From Roseibium sp. HPY-6 (GTDB lineage Bacteria; Pseudomonadota; Alphaproteobacteria; Rhizobiales; Stappiaceae): 64,000 bases of DNA. Shown here piece after piece: positions 8,616 through 18,210 of this stretch. The translations under genes were made by a program, and so were the position numbers. Below the pieces are notes generated by a model. It worked only from the letters and a program-made list of their open reading frames with translations, was not told the origin of the DNA and did no database searches. Numbering within the stretch: position 1 is the stretch's first letter; every line of letters begins with the position of its first letter. The stretch is from contig NZ_JBEWCD010000001.1 of the NCBI RefSeq assembly GCF_040530035.1, positions 1,860,001 to 1,924,000 of the forward strand, written 5' to 3'.

Positions 8616-9632
8616 ATGAAAGTGAATGCTGGAGGTCTGCGGGCGAAGCTGACGGCCGCTGCGGCATCTGCGCTGGTTCTCATCGGAGTCCAGTCCGCAA
8701 GCGCGGACGAACTCAAGATTGCGCATTTCATGCCGTCGATGCACCCGATGGACCGCGGTGTCATGACACCGCTTGCCGAAGACATGGCTGCTGCGACCAA
8801 TGGCGAGATCACCATGCGGATCTATCCATCCGGTGAACTGGGCAAAGGCCCGGTGCAGCAATATAAGCGCGTTGTCACCGGTGTTGCCGACATTGTCTTC
8901 GGCATTCCTGAATATACGCCCAAGCAGTTCACCAAAACTGGTCTCGTCCACATTCCGGGCCTTTTTGCCAACGGCACGGACGCAACCAACGCGCTCTGGG
9001 ACAATATCGGCCTGATCGAGGATGAGTTCGCCAAGGCCAAGCTGCTCGGTTTATGGGCCAACAATCCGTCCGTCCTGATCACCCGCGAGAAGCCGGTACG
9101 CACGCTTGCGGATATGGAGGGCATGAAGATCCGCACCCCCAATCCGGTGATGGCCGCGCTCGTTGAAGGCTGGGGCGGCATTCCGGTCTCCATGCCGGTT
9201 CCGGACGTATACAACGCCATGAACACCGGCGTCATCGATGCCGTCATGATCGGCCCATCCGGCATCCGGTCCTACAAGCTGAATGAGACCGGAAAATACG
9301 TCACAACGAACATTCCTTCCGCGGTCGACAGTTTCTATCTCCTGATGAACAAGTCGAGCTGGGACGGCCTTTCCGATGAGAACAAGGCAAAGCTGGAGGA
9401 GCTCACCGGCCGCGATCTCAGCCTTCGCGGAGCAAAGGCCTTTTACGATGCCGGACAGGCCGGACTGAAACTGGCAAGCGAAAGTGGCCTGGAGCTGATC
9501 GAGATCACACCGGAAGCCGATGCGGAGTTTCGTGAAAAGATGACCTCTGCCCTGACAGCAGTCATCGACGAAAAGGGCAAACAGTCGGGAAGCGACGCGC
9601 ACGCGATCGTCAAGGCCCTCGGCGGCCAGTAG
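8616..9632 (+). CDS. dctP: TRAP transporter substrate-binding protein (DctP)
   Basis: A 338-residue periplasmic binding protein with a cleavable signal peptide (hydrophobic core AAAASALVLIGVQSASA, cut near residue 30). The mature part begins DELKIAHFMPSMHPMDRG and has the DctP/TAXI-like fold pattern, including IRTPNPVMAALVEGWGGIP. It opens an operon with dctQ and dctM and diverges from marR and the dehalogenase gene. DctP proteins bind organic acids; here the context suggests a halogenated or plain aromatic carboxylate that feeds the dehalogenase. Comparable TRAP genes accompany bhbA in Comamonas, which supports the inference. Confidence 0.92.
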   Translation: MKVNAGGLRAKLTAAAASALVLIGVQSASADELKIAHFMPSMHPMDRGVMTPLAEDMAAATNGEITMRIYPSGELGKGPVQQYKRVVTGVADIVFGIPEYTPKQFTKTGLVHIPGLFANGTDATNALWDNIGLIEDEFAKAKLLGLWANNPSVLITREKPVRTLADMEGMKIRTPNPVMAALVEGWGGIPVSMPVPDVYNAMNTGVIDAVMIGPSGIRSYKLNETGKYVTTNIPSAVDSFYLLMNKSSWDGLSDENKAKLEELTGRDLSLRGAKAFYDAGQAGLKLASESGLELIEITPEADAEFREKMTSALTAVIDEKGKQSGSDAHAIVKALGGQ

Positions 9633-9635
9633 GAC

Positions 9636-10130
9636 GTGGCCGCGCCGACACCGGACGAAGCCGGCCCGCCGGAAGCGGGCTGGCGCAAATGGTTCGAGGT
9701 GCCGCTCGTTCTGTGCGGCGCCGCAATCATATTTGTGCTGATGGGCCTGTCGGTCACCGATGCATTACTGCGCTCGTTCTTCAACGCGCCTATCTTCGGG
9801 GCTAATGATTACGCGCAGATCCTTCTGTCTTTTGCCGTCGCCATCAGTTTTCCGCTCTGCGTTCTCTCAGGCAGGTTGATCGCGATCGACACACTCGCAA
9901 GGCGCCTTCCCGTTCCAATTCAAAAAACGCTCGATTGGACAACAACGATCCTCGGCATCGTGATGCTTGCCTATGTCGCCTGGCGCTCTTTTTCCAACGC
10001 TCTGGAAGCCTCGGAGTTCGGCGAAACGACCTTGCTTCTGCAGCTTCCCTTCGCACCATCTTACTACGCGGTTGCAGCAGGCTGTGCCCTCTCCGCCCTG
10101 GGCCTTATCCTGGAAAGACTGACCAAATGA
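9636..10130 (+). CDS. dctQ: TRAP transporter small permease (DctQ)
   Basis: A 164-residue inner-membrane protein with four predicted helices, the normal size and topology of DctQ. It starts with a GTG at 9636, four bases after the dctP stop, and its TGA overlaps the dctM ATG (ATGA at 10127-10130). A soluble proline-rich N-terminal tail of about 20 residues precedes the first helix. It stabilises the DctM membrane subunit in sodium-driven uptake of the acid bound by DctP. Confidence 0.88.
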   Translation: MAAPTPDEAGPPEAGWRKWFEVPLVLCGAAIIFVLMGLSVTDALLRSFFNAPIFGANDYAQILLSFAVAISFPLCVLSGRLIAIDTLARRLPVPIQKTLDWTTTILGIVMLAYVAWRSFSNALEASEFGETTLLLQLPFAPSYYAVAAGCALSALGLILERLTK

Positions 10131-11431
10131 GCCCTGAGGTTTACGGTGCCCTTGGCTTCGCCGCTCTGTTTGTGTTGCTTGCACTCGGCACGCCCGTCGC
10201 GATCGCATTGCTGGTCGTTGGCTTTGGCGGCACAGTGCTGCTCTCCGGATTTACACCTGCTGCTTTCACCTTGAGCGGCCAGGTGTTTGCGACCGTGACC
10301 GTCTACGAGTTGACGATCATTCCGCTCTTCATCCTGATGGGGAACCTGGCGTCCACCGCAGGGCTCAGCCGTGACTTGTTCGAGGCGGCGCACAAGGTGA
10401 TCGGCCACCTGAAGGGAGGACTGGCCGCTGCAACGATCATGGGCTGTGCGGGCTTTGCCGCTCTTTCCGGTTCCTCGATTGCTTCGGCAGTCACCATGGG
10501 AAAGGTCGCTTATCCCGAGATGCGCCGCTTCAACTACGGAGCAAGGCTGGCGACGGGATCCATCGCTGCCGGCGGTACTCTCGGTATCCTGATCCCGCCG
10601 TCCACGGGGTTCGTGATCTACGCGATCCTGACGGAGCAATCGATCGGCCGCCTCTTCATGGCGGGTGTGCTGCCGGGCATTCTGCTGACGGCAATGTTCC
10701 TGATCGCGATTGCCATCGTTACCTTCTTCCGCCCGGACGAAGCACCGAAGGGACCCGAATTCAGCACGCGGGAAAAGCTGGCCAGCCTGCTGCGCTCGAC
10801 CGGGATCGGCGTCATTATCCTGATTACGATTGGCGGCATCTATACAGGCTTCTTCACACCGGTTGAGGCGGCCGGTGTCGGTGCCTTCTTCGCTCTCGTG
10901 ATGCTGGTCGTTCGCGGCAAGTGCACATTGCCGGCGCTCTACCAGATCAGCTCCGACACGCTGAAGACAACAGGAATGGCGTTTTTCATCCTGATCGGCG
11001 CCAACGTCTTTGCCCCGTTTGTCGCCCTCTCCCACCTGCCGGCAACCATCGCGGACGGCATGACGGGTCTCGCGCTCGGCACTTACGGAACGCTCGCCCT
11101 CATTCTGCTTGGCTATGTGATCCTGGGCATGTTCATCGAGGGGCTCTCCCTTCTCGTTATCACGCTCCCCATCGTCTTCCCCCTGGTCGTCGGGCTCGGG
11201 TTCGACCCGATCTGGCTCGGCGTCGTCATGGTGATCGTTCTGGAAATGGGGCTCATCTCGCCACCTGTCGGTGTCAATGTCTTCATCGTCAAGAGCGTGG
11301 TTCCAGACGTTCCGATCGAGACCATCTTCGCCGGTATCATTCCCTTCTGGCTGGCGATGATCGTAACGCTCGCCCTGATCGTGGCGTTCCCTGAAATTGC
11401 GCTGCTGATCCCGAACGCCATGTTCAACTAA
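10127..11431 (+). CDS. dctM: TRAP transporter large permease (DctM)
   Basis: A 434-residue polytopic membrane protein, the ion-coupled translocation subunit. Family patterns include LFILMGNLASTAGLS, the GSSIASAVTMGKVAYPEMRR segment and GTLGILIPPSTGFVIYA. I start at 10127, where ATGA overlaps the dctQ stop; the frame is open further upstream, but that part overlaps dctQ. It closes the TRAP operon. About 180 bases without a gene follow, containing a short GC-rich hairpin near 11488-11505 but no clear U-run. Confidence 0.92.
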   Translation: MSPEVYGALGFAALFVLLALGTPVAIALLVVGFGGTVLLSGFTPAAFTLSGQVFATVTVYELTIIPLFILMGNLASTAGLSRDLFEAAHKVIGHLKGGLAAATIMGCAGFAALSGSSIASAVTMGKVAYPEMRRFNYGARLATGSIAAGGTLGILIPPSTGFVIYAILTEQSIGRLFMAGVLPGILLTAMFLIAIAIVTFFRPDEAPKGPEFSTREKLASLLRSTGIGVIILITIGGIYTGFFTPVEAAGVGAFFALVMLVVRGKCTLPALYQISSDTLKTTGMAFFILIGANVFAPFVALSHLPATIADGMTGLALGTYGTLALILLGYVILGMFIEGLSLLVITLPIVFPLVVGLGFDPIWLGVVMVIVLEMGLISPPVGVNVFIVKSVVPDVPIETIFAGIIPFWLAMIVTLALIVAFPEIALLIPNAMFN

Positions 11432-11615
11432 GCATCTTTGTGTTGTGAGCCAATTCCTCGGGCCGTTCGTCTTGCGTCAAGTGACATGTGCGCTCACGCG
11501 CGCACCGGGTGTATGACAATAATGCATTCAATTCGCAGAGCTCAGGTGCCAACGTGTGGCCGGTCGAGCGAGCTTTGCCGCAAAGTGCATCTCGCCAAGT
11601 CTGCGAGGTCGGTTC

Positions 11616-12731
11616 ATGCGCGCGTCACTGCTGTTGGTGTTTGGCTTTTTCGTTCTTATCGCCTGTAGCCCGCAAGACGCAGAAACCCCGCCGAGTGAAC
11701 CTCCTGTCAGAGGATTGCTCACCCAGAAGATCGAGGAAAGTTCACAAAGCACGGAACGCAAATACCCTGGTGTGCTCGAACCTTCCGAAATTACATCTCT
11801 GTCCTTTGAGGTTGGTGGGAAACTGGGTGTGGTCGACCTCGCCGTCGGTCAGCGCGTTGTGAAAGACGAGCTTCTGGCGGTTCTCGACGACACCCAGTTT
11901 ATCGTTTCGATCGAGAATGCCGCAGCGTCTGTTGCGGAAGCCCAAGCGCTGCTAAAGCAGGCACAGGACGACCTTGGGCGCCAGGAAATCCTCTTCGAAA
12001 GGGGCGTGGTCTCGAAGGTGACGGTCGACGATGCCAGTACGGATGTGCAAACCCGACAGGCCCAACTCGTGCAGGCGCAAAAGTCGTTGAATTCGGCTGA
12101 AGAAGATCTTGAAGACACCAAAATCATCGCCCCGTTCGACGGCATCATCAACAGTGTCGATGCCGATTCCTTTGCGACGGTCGCCTCCGGCACGGTAATC
12201 ACGTCACTCTATGACGCCACCTCTTACGAAGTCTCTTTTTCTGTCAACTTCGATGTGGTTGCGCAACTCGTCGTGGGAACACCGGCAACGGTGAGGCTGG
12301 CGGACGATCCGTCGATAACGCTCGACGCCGTCGTCAACGAGATCGGGGAACGGGCGGACACGGTTTCGTCTTTCCCGGTCATCGTCGAGTTGCGGGAAAC
12401 CCATCCTTTGATCCGGGCGGGAATGGCGGTCGAAGTCTCTTTTGAATTCGCCCTTCCGGCAGACCAGGGCTACCTGATCCCCATCACCGCAGCAATCAAC
12501 GAGGGTCAGATACCTGAAGACGCGGGACCGGGAAGCCTCGTGCCTGTTCCGGTCTACGTTTTCGACAATGACACAAGCACCGTCAAAAGACGGGAAGTCA
12601 TCATGGCCGGCATACGTGAAAACAAGCTCCTGATTGTTGAAGGGCTCCAGCCAGGAGAGCGGATCGCGATTGCAGGCGTTTCCTTCCTGCGCGAAGGGAT
12701 GAAAGTCAATCTGATCGAGGCGGTGGAATAA
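11616..12731 (+). CDS. RND efflux membrane fusion lipoprotein (AcrA/HlyD family)
   Basis: A 371-residue periplasmic adaptor. The start at 11616 (MRASLLLVFGFFVLIACS) gives a lipoprotein signal with cysteine at the end of the lipobox, so the protein would be anchored to the inner membrane. The biotinyl-lipoyl half-motif (EVGGKLGVVDLAVGQRVVKD), a coiled-coil hairpin (residues about 85-150) and the second lipoyl half (DTKIIAPFDGIIN) are in the usual order. It is immediately followed by the RND pump gene (TAAATG junction). It links the pump to an outer-membrane channel that is not encoded next to it. Confidence 0.92.
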   Translation: MRASLLLVFGFFVLIACSPQDAETPPSEPPVRGLLTQKIEESSQSTERKYPGVLEPSEITSLSFEVGGKLGVVDLAVGQRVVKDELLAVLDDTQFIVSIENAAASVAEAQALLKQAQDDLGRQEILFERGVVSKVTVDDASTDVQTRQAQLVQAQKSLNSAEEDLEDTKIIAPFDGIINSVDADSFATVASGTVITSLYDATSYEVSFSVNFDVVAQLVVGTPATVRLADDPSITLDAVVNEIGERADTVSSFPVIVELRETHPLIRAGMAVEVSFEFALPADQGYLIPITAAINEGQIPEDAGPGSLVPVPVYVFDNDTSTVKRREVIMAGIRENKLLIVEGLQPGERIAIAGVSFLREGMKVNLIEAVE

Positions 12732-15700
12732 ATGGATTTCCTGACCCGTTTCGGACTGGAAAAGTCACGCATGACCTACCTGGTCATGACGCTCATCGTC
12801 ATCATGGGCGTGACCTCATACCTCAACCTGCCGAAACGTGCAGATCCGGCGATTACGATCCGAACGGCGGCAATACAGGCAACATTCGACGGCATGGCAC
12901 CGCAACGGGTTGAAGATCTCATCGCGATCCCGATTGAGCGCAAAATCAGGGAAATCGGGGAAGTCGAGGATATCGAGACCATCATTACGAATGGTCAGGT
13001 TCTGATCTACACGGTCCTCTACGACACTGTGTCGGGCGCCGGAATTGAAACGGCGTGGGAAGACCTGCGCAACAAGATGGACGACGTCGTTACGGAACTC
13101 CCGCAAGGTACAAATGGTCCATTCGTCAACACTGACTACGGAGATGTCGCCATTGCGACGGTTGCGCTGACGGGCGACGGATTCGATCTCGCATACCTGG
13201 AAGACGTTGCGGAGGATTTGCGCAAGGAGCTTTACCGCGTCCCGGGCATCACAAAAGTGACCTTCTATGGCGATCAGGAAGAACGCATCTGGCTCGACCT
13301 CGACACGCGAAAACTCGCTTCTGTCGGTGTTCAGCTCAATCAGTTGCTGGAAGACCTTCAAGCCCAGAATGTGATCCTGCCAGCCGGCCAGATCGATGCC
13401 GGCGGCACCAGCATCGTGTTGGAGGCAAACGGTGATCTCAGCTCGGTCGAGGAAATCCGCGGCGTCCTGACCAAGGTCGGAGATCTTTCCGGATATGTGC
13501 GGCTATCCGACCTTGTCGATGTCAGGCGCGGCTATGTGGACCCGAAGGAAGCACCGGTCTTTTTCAACGGCGAACCGGCAGTGCTCTTGAGCCTGGAGAT
13601 GGCGGAAGAGACCGACATCCAGATCCTCGGCGGTCAACTCGCCGCCAAACTGACCGAATTTGAAAACACGCAGCCAATAGGCATTTCGGTCAATACCTCG
13701 ACGTTCCAGGAAACGAACGTAACGGCTTCCGTTTCAGGCGCACTTTCAAACGTCATGCAGACCTTCGCAGTCGTGTTTCTGGCAATGCTGCTGTTCCTCG
13801 GGTTCCGGCCTGCCGTCGTCATTGCCAGCATTGTTCCATTCACTATCGGCTTTGCCCTCACAAGCATGGGTCTCATCGGTGTGGACGTGGAACAGGTATC
13901 GATTGCCGCAGTGATCATTTCACTTGGACTGCTTGTCGACAATGGCCTTGTCGTTGTGGAAGACATCGAGGGCAGGATTAATGCCGGTGAAACCCCGCAG
14001 GACGCTGCTATAGATGCCGGAGGCCAATATGTCATTCCGCTGGCGGCAGCCTCCATCACCACGGTGTCGGCCTTCATTCCGATGCTGCTCATGACGGGAA
14101 CAGAAGGTGAGTTTGCGTTCTCACTCGGCGCGGTCGTCACATCCATGCTGCTTGGGTCCTGGCTGACCGCGCTCTATATCCTTCCCTTTCTCAGCGTGCG
14201 CCTTTTGAAAAAGAAGCCACCGAAGAAGACCGGAAAATCCGCACTTATCCGTCTTTATGGCGCCCTGACGGGAAGGCTCCTTCCCTTTGGCATTCCAATC
14301 ATCATCGTCACCTATGCGGCGGTCGCCTACAGCGCCAGCCAGTTCTCCCAGGTCAAATCGGAAATGTTTCCGCTGACGGAGCGGGCCGACTTTCTGATCT
14401 ACATGGACATGCCCAAGGAAGCCGCCATCTCCGAAACCGAACGCCAGGCCCTGGCGGTGAGCGAGTGGCTTCAAGATGAAGCGATCAACCCCGGTGTGGT
14501 CTCCGCGACTGTCTTTGTCGGCGAAGGCGGTCCAAGGTTCTACCTGTCTCTTGATCCTGCCGACCCTGACCCCGCAAGCGCTTTTTTCGTCGTCAACACG
14601 ACAACATTCGAAGAAGCCCGGGCAACTTCGGAGCGCGCGAGAGATGTTTTCATCGAACAATTTCCCACAGCACGCTTTCGCGTAACCCGCCTGTCAAATG
14701 GTGGCGGCGAAGCCGGGCTCGTCGATGTCGAAATCAGCGGTCCCGACGCAGATACGCTGATGGCTGCCGGCGCATCGGTGGAGGCCGCATTTGCGCAAGC
14801 TCCCGACATGGTCAAGAACGAAACGGACTGGGGCAACAAGGTCCTCAAGGTGGTTGTCGATATTGCGCAGGACAAAGCCCGCGAATTCGGCGTCACCTCC
14901 GAGGAAGTCTCAGGTGTCATGGAATCTTATTTTTCCGGCACGACCTATTCGACATTCCGCGAGGGAGATGAACAGATCCCGATTGTCCTGCGTGCGTCCC
15001 GGAACAACCGTGACAGCGTCGAAGACCTCGCAAACCTTTCAATTTCCGCGAATGGCGAGTTGATCTCCGTTGACCAGGTCGCAGACTTTCGGCCGATGCT
15101 GGAATATTCCGAGATACGGCGGGAAAACCAGGTCCGCCAGATTATCATCTCCGCGAAAAGCAACAGTCTGTCGGCGGACGAACTCCTCGAACGCATTCAG
15201 CCAACGCTGGATGGTCTCGATCTGGGCGAAGATTACACGATAAAGATCGGCGGTGAGCTGGAAGACACCGCAGATGTGAACGCACAGCTTGGCGGTAACC
15301 TGCCCTATGCCGTCGGCGTGATGATCCTGGCGCTCGTATTTCAGTTCAACTCGATGCGCCGGACACTTGCGACGTTCATGACAATCCCGATCATTTTGAT
15401 CGGTGCGCCTTTCGCACTGCTGTTGACCGATCGCCCCATGTCCTTTTTCGCGATGCTGGGCCTGATGTCCCTGATGGGAATTATCATCAACAATGCGATC
15501 GTCCTCATCAATCAGATTGACCTCAATCTGGAGAAAATGGACATCAGAGATGCCATCGTCAGCGCGGCGGAACAAAGGGCCAGGCCGATCATCCTGACAT
15601 CCCTGACAACTGTAGGCGGCCTCATTCCAATGGCGATCGGTGGTGGTGCATTGTTCGAACCGATGGCAACCGTGATGATCGGAGGACTGATCATCGCGTC

Positions 15701-15788
15701 CCCGGTCACGCTGATTTTTGTTCCAAGTGTCTGTTATCTACTCATGCGCAACGAGAGGCCGGCGACTGGAGCTGTCGCCCCGGCGTGA
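12732..15788 (+). CDS. RND multidrug/heavy-metal-type efflux permease
   Basis: A 1018-residue resistance-nodulation-division pump, full length, with twelve predicted helices arranged as 1+5 and 1+5 around two large periplasmic loops. The central helix 4 region reads LGLLVDNGLVVVEDIEGRINAG. The second half repeats the pattern (LMSLMGIIINNAIVLINQID). It is translated right behind the fusion protein gene. The proton-relay acidic residue typical of helix 4 is visible as the VDNGLVVVEDIE segment. Substrates cannot be deduced. It ends 8 bases before the convergent LysR gene, so the two transcription units meet with almost no spacer. Confidence 0.93.
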   Translation: MDFLTRFGLEKSRMTYLVMTLIVIMGVTSYLNLPKRADPAITIRTAAIQATFDGMAPQRVEDLIAIPIERKIREIGEVEDIETIITNGQVLIYTVLYDTVSGAGIETAWEDLRNKMDDVVTELPQGTNGPFVNTDYGDVAIATVALTGDGFDLAYLEDVAEDLRKELYRVPGITKVTFYGDQEERIWLDLDTRKLASVGVQLNQLLEDLQAQNVILPAGQIDAGGTSIVLEANGDLSSVEEIRGVLTKVGDLSGYVRLSDLVDVRRGYVDPKEAPVFFNGEPAVLLSLEMAEETDIQILGGQLAAKLTEFENTQPIGISVNTSTFQETNVTASVSGALSNVMQTFAVVFLAMLLFLGFRPAVVIASIVPFTIGFALTSMGLIGVDVEQVSIAAVIISLGLLVDNGLVVVEDIEGRINAGETPQDAAIDAGGQYVIPLAAASITTVSAFIPMLLMTGTEGEFAFSLGAVVTSMLLGSWLTALYILPFLSVRLLKKKPPKKTGKSALIRLYGALTGRLLPFGIPIIIVTYAAVAYSASQFSQVKSEMFPLTERADFLIYMDMPKEAAISETERQALAVSEWLQDEAINPGVVSATVFVGEGGPRFYLSLDPADPDPASAFFVVNTTTFEEARATSERARDVFIEQFPTARFRVTRLSNGGGEAGLVDVEISGPDADTLMAAGASVEAAFAQAPDMVKNETDWGNKVLKVVVDIAQDKAREFGVTSEEVSGVMESYFSGTTYSTFREGDEQIPIVLRASRNNRDSVEDLANLSISANGELISVDQVADFRPMLEYSEIRRENQVRQIIISAKSNSLSADELLERIQPTLDGLDLGEDYTIKIGGELEDTADVNAQLGGNLPYAVGVMILALVFQFNSMRRTLATFMTIPIILIGAPFALLLTDRPMSFFAMLGLMSLMGIIINNAIVLINQIDLNLEKMDIRDAIVSAAEQRARPIILTSLTTVGGLIPMAIGGGALFEPMATVMIGGLIIASPVTLIFVPSVCYLLMRNERPATGAVAPA

Positions 15789-15796
15789 AACAGCGC

Positions 15797-16678
15797 TTAA
15801 TAGTCTACGGATTCGACGGGATGCTCTTTTAGAAACTCAAGGAAGGTCTGGACCTTGGCACTTCTGTGCCGGTCGACATGCGTCACGAGCCAGAGTTTCA
15901 GGCACCAGGCTGGATCCGACCGTGTGATCTGTTTCAGACGCGGCTGACGTGCCGCTCGCTCGCGTGGCAGGAACCCCAGTCCGACACCCGCCTCGATAGC
16001 ATGAAACACGCCGATCGGGTCGTTGCTAAGAAAAGCAACATTTTCCTCCGGCACCTGATTGCGTACCCATGCATAAAAATCCGGAAGATAGTCTTCATTA
16101 TCCGCAAGCGCCCATCTGTTTGCGGCAAAAAGATCTTTCTTCACCACCTCGCCGTGGTTCTCAACATAGGTCTGGCTGCAATAAAGGCCGAACTGAATTG
16201 TCTTGAAAGGTTGAACCACATTGTCAGGCTCGTCGGGTTCCTTGCCAAGCCGGATGGCCACATGCGCCTCACCATAGTCAAGCCGCAAGACACGGCGCTC
16301 TGCAATGAACCTGACCGTGATCTGCGGGTGGCTCTTCTGAAACTCCCGGATCGTCGGCAACAAAAACAACAGAAGGGGGCCGTCCGCCGTCAGGATAATG
16401 TCGCCCTTCAGCCCCGCCTCGCCGGACCTGGCGCGCGTAGCGAACTGCCTGAACCGGTCATCGGCTTCAGCAGCGACATTCAGAAGATCCGCGCCGATTT
16501 CCGTTGCCACATATCCCTTCGCGCTTCTGATAAAGAGTTTCTCACCGAGCATGGCTTCCAGACTGTCAATGTGGCGGATTACCGTTGCCCTGTGAATGCT
16601 TAAGACATCTGCCGTTGCACTGACGGTCCCACATCTGAGGAGTTCGTACGCAGTGCGAATTTCGTTCCAGTTTTCCAT
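15797..16678 (-). CDS. LysR-family transcriptional regulator
   Basis: A 293-residue LysR-type regulator. The N-terminal helix-turn-helix is at residues about 5-60 (GTVSATADVLSIHRATVIRH) and the effector-binding domain covers the rest. It is convergent with the RND operon and divergent from the DUF900-type lipoprotein gene across 187 bases. LysR proteins often control a divergent neighbour, so the lipoprotein/hydrolase pair is one possible target, and the efflux pair another. No operator could be singled out by eye. Confidence 0.88.
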   Translation of the reverse strand: MENWNEIRTAYELLRCGTVSATADVLSIHRATVIRHIDSLEAMLGEKLFIRSAKGYVATEIGADLLNVAAEADDRFRQFATRARSGEAGLKGDIILTADGPLLLFLLPTIREFQKSHPQITVRFIAERRVLRLDYGEAHVAIRLGKEPDEPDNVVQPFKTIQFGLYCSQTYVENHGEVVKKDLFAANRWALADNEDYLPDFYAWVRNQVPEENVAFLSNDPIGVFHAIEAGVGLGFLPRERAARQPRLKQITRSDPAWCLKLWLVTHVDRHRSAKVQTFLEFLKEHPVESVDY

Positions 16679-16865
16679 GTTGCCTTTCGTCTTTTTTGGG
16701 CACGGTATCTAACTGAATAGTCAAGCGTGTCAGCATCGCATTTTTGCGCATGTCCTGCGCGCCGCATGACATTTACGCACAGTTTGACCACTGTAAGATC
16801 TTCGCAGGAGTGAGCAAGAAAGCGGTGGAAGAACGAAATGATCGCTGAAACCCACAAGGCGCGTA

Positions 16866-17336
16866 ATGCCTGATCCGGCGTGCACCGCCGTTACCGGGAG
16901 GTTCACACCTGCATCTTTTTTGGCTCAAAAGGCCGGAACAGCGATTTCATGGTTCCGACGTCGTTCACTGGTTACCTTGCCTGCGGCAACACTTCTGCTT
17001 GCAGCCTGCGCCGGCGGCCCGGCGGAGTTCGCGTTTTACGATCTCAACCAGTCACAAGGAACCGTTGTTCCAATTCTGGCAGTTACGCCTCGCAAACCCG
17101 TCGACGATCCGAAATTGCGCTTTGGTGGTGGACGAAACTCCGATTTGTCCTACGCCGATATCAAGGTTTGGGTTCCCGAAGACCGCAAACTCGGAACGAT
17201 CAAGCCGCCGTCAAGCACACCCGATCCGTCGAGTGAATTTGGTGTCACGGACATTGACGAGGTCGCTTCGGAAAGCGGTGCATTGGCGCGGATCAACGCC
17301 CAACTGAAGCAATTGCCGCCAGACGATCGGATCTGA
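16866..17336 (+). CDS. Lipoprotein N-terminal part of a DUF900-type alpha/beta hydrolase
   Basis: A 156-residue protein with a positively charged N-terminus (WFRRRS) and a lipobox ending LLLAAC at about residue 52, so it should be membrane-anchored. The start is uncertain; a TTG at 16919 would shorten the unusually long n-region. The rest resembles the N-terminal half of DUF900-family lipoproteins, which in most species continue in one chain into the hydrolase domain. Here the frame ends with TGA at 17334-17336, and that A is the first base of the next ATG. Either the gene is split into two coupled genes or it carries a frameshift. Confidence 0.6.
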   Translation: MPDPACTAVTGRFTPASFLAQKAGTAISWFRRRSLVTLPAATLLLAACAGGPAEFAFYDLNQSQGTVVPILAVTPRKPVDDPKLRFGGGRNSDLSYADIKVWVPEDRKLGTIKPPSSTPDPSSEFGVTDIDEVASESGALARINAQLKQLPPDDRI

Positions 17337-18043
17337 TGATCTTCATCCATGGCTACAATGTTTCCTATGTTTCCGGCATCTACCGGCAGGCGCAACTGAT
17401 ACACGATTTTAACCAGCCGGTTGTCGGTATTCACTATTCCTGGCCGTCTGCCGGCAAAACAAGCGCCTATCTCTATGACCGCGACAGCGTCCAGTTCGCC
17501 CGCGACGGGCTTCAAAGAACAATCGAACTTGCCGCAAGAAGCAATGCCCGTACCGTGGCCGTTGTGGCGCATTCCATGGGCACATTGCTCACCATGGAGG
17601 CGGTCCGGCAGCTGGCCTTGTCGAACAGAAAAACAACTCTGAAAAGAATTAGCCCGCTGGTTCTTGCATCGCCCGATATCGACGGCGATGTTTTCAGATC
17701 ACAGATCTCCGTTATCAATCCCAAACCCTCGCCGTTCGTTGTTCTGGCATCGCGCAAGGACAAGGCGTTGAAGATTTCGCGCGACTTGCGAGGGGGGACA
17801 TCCCGCATCGGTCAGGGAGGTGATATTGAAGCTTTGCAGGCGCTTGGCGTCACTGTTTTGGACCTGTCGGAAATTACGGACGGTCAGGACGGGGCTTCAC
17901 ATGCAACCTTTGCAAACTCGCCGACCCTCATAGGGCTGATACAGTCCGGGGCGATTTCACCTGCCACTCTCCCTGAAAACAAAGAGGCCTTTGCCCGGCG
18001 TGTCGGGGATGGTGTTGCCGACATGCTGTTCCTGGGAAACTAA
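17336..18043 (+). CDS. Alpha/beta hydrolase, DUF900 domain (split from the preceding gene)
   Basis: A 235-residue alpha/beta hydrolase of the DUF900 family. It opens with the oxyanion-side strand MIFIHGYNVSY, and the nucleophile elbow is AHSMG (VVAHSMGTLLTMEAVRQL). The segment ASPDIDGDVF carries the expected acid region. On its own it has no signal peptide, which is odd because the family acts outside the cytoplasm as the C-terminal part of a lipoprotein. It begins inside the TGA of the upstream frame (TGATG), a geometry that allows coupled restart but would leave this half in the cytoplasm. Confidence 0.7.
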   Translation: MIFIHGYNVSYVSGIYRQAQLIHDFNQPVVGIHYSWPSAGKTSAYLYDRDSVQFARDGLQRTIELAARSNARTVAVVAHSMGTLLTMEAVRQLALSNRKTTLKRISPLVLASPDIDGDVFRSQISVINPKPSPFVVLASRKDKALKISRDLRGGTSRIGQGGDIEALQALGVTVLDLSEITDGQDGASHATFANSPTLIGLIQSGAISPATLPENKEAFARRVGDGVADMLFLGN

Positions 18044-18210
18044 AACTGTCCAGGTTCGCCTGAGCCCGCCTCATTGAGACCGATGCACCCCTTTTGATAC
18101 AATTGATACATTCGGCAATGCCGAACTGATAAGCTCGCCTTGTATTCAGGCATGCCGGGCTTGCGATCGATTGCGGTCGGTCGCGAGTTGGCAGGACAGA
18201 GTGGGAACAG

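Noticed and set aside
11488..11505. GC-rich hairpin GTGCGC/GCGCAC after dctM, considered as a terminator
   Set aside because: The stem is only 6 bp and no U-run follows, so it cannot be called a terminator by eye.
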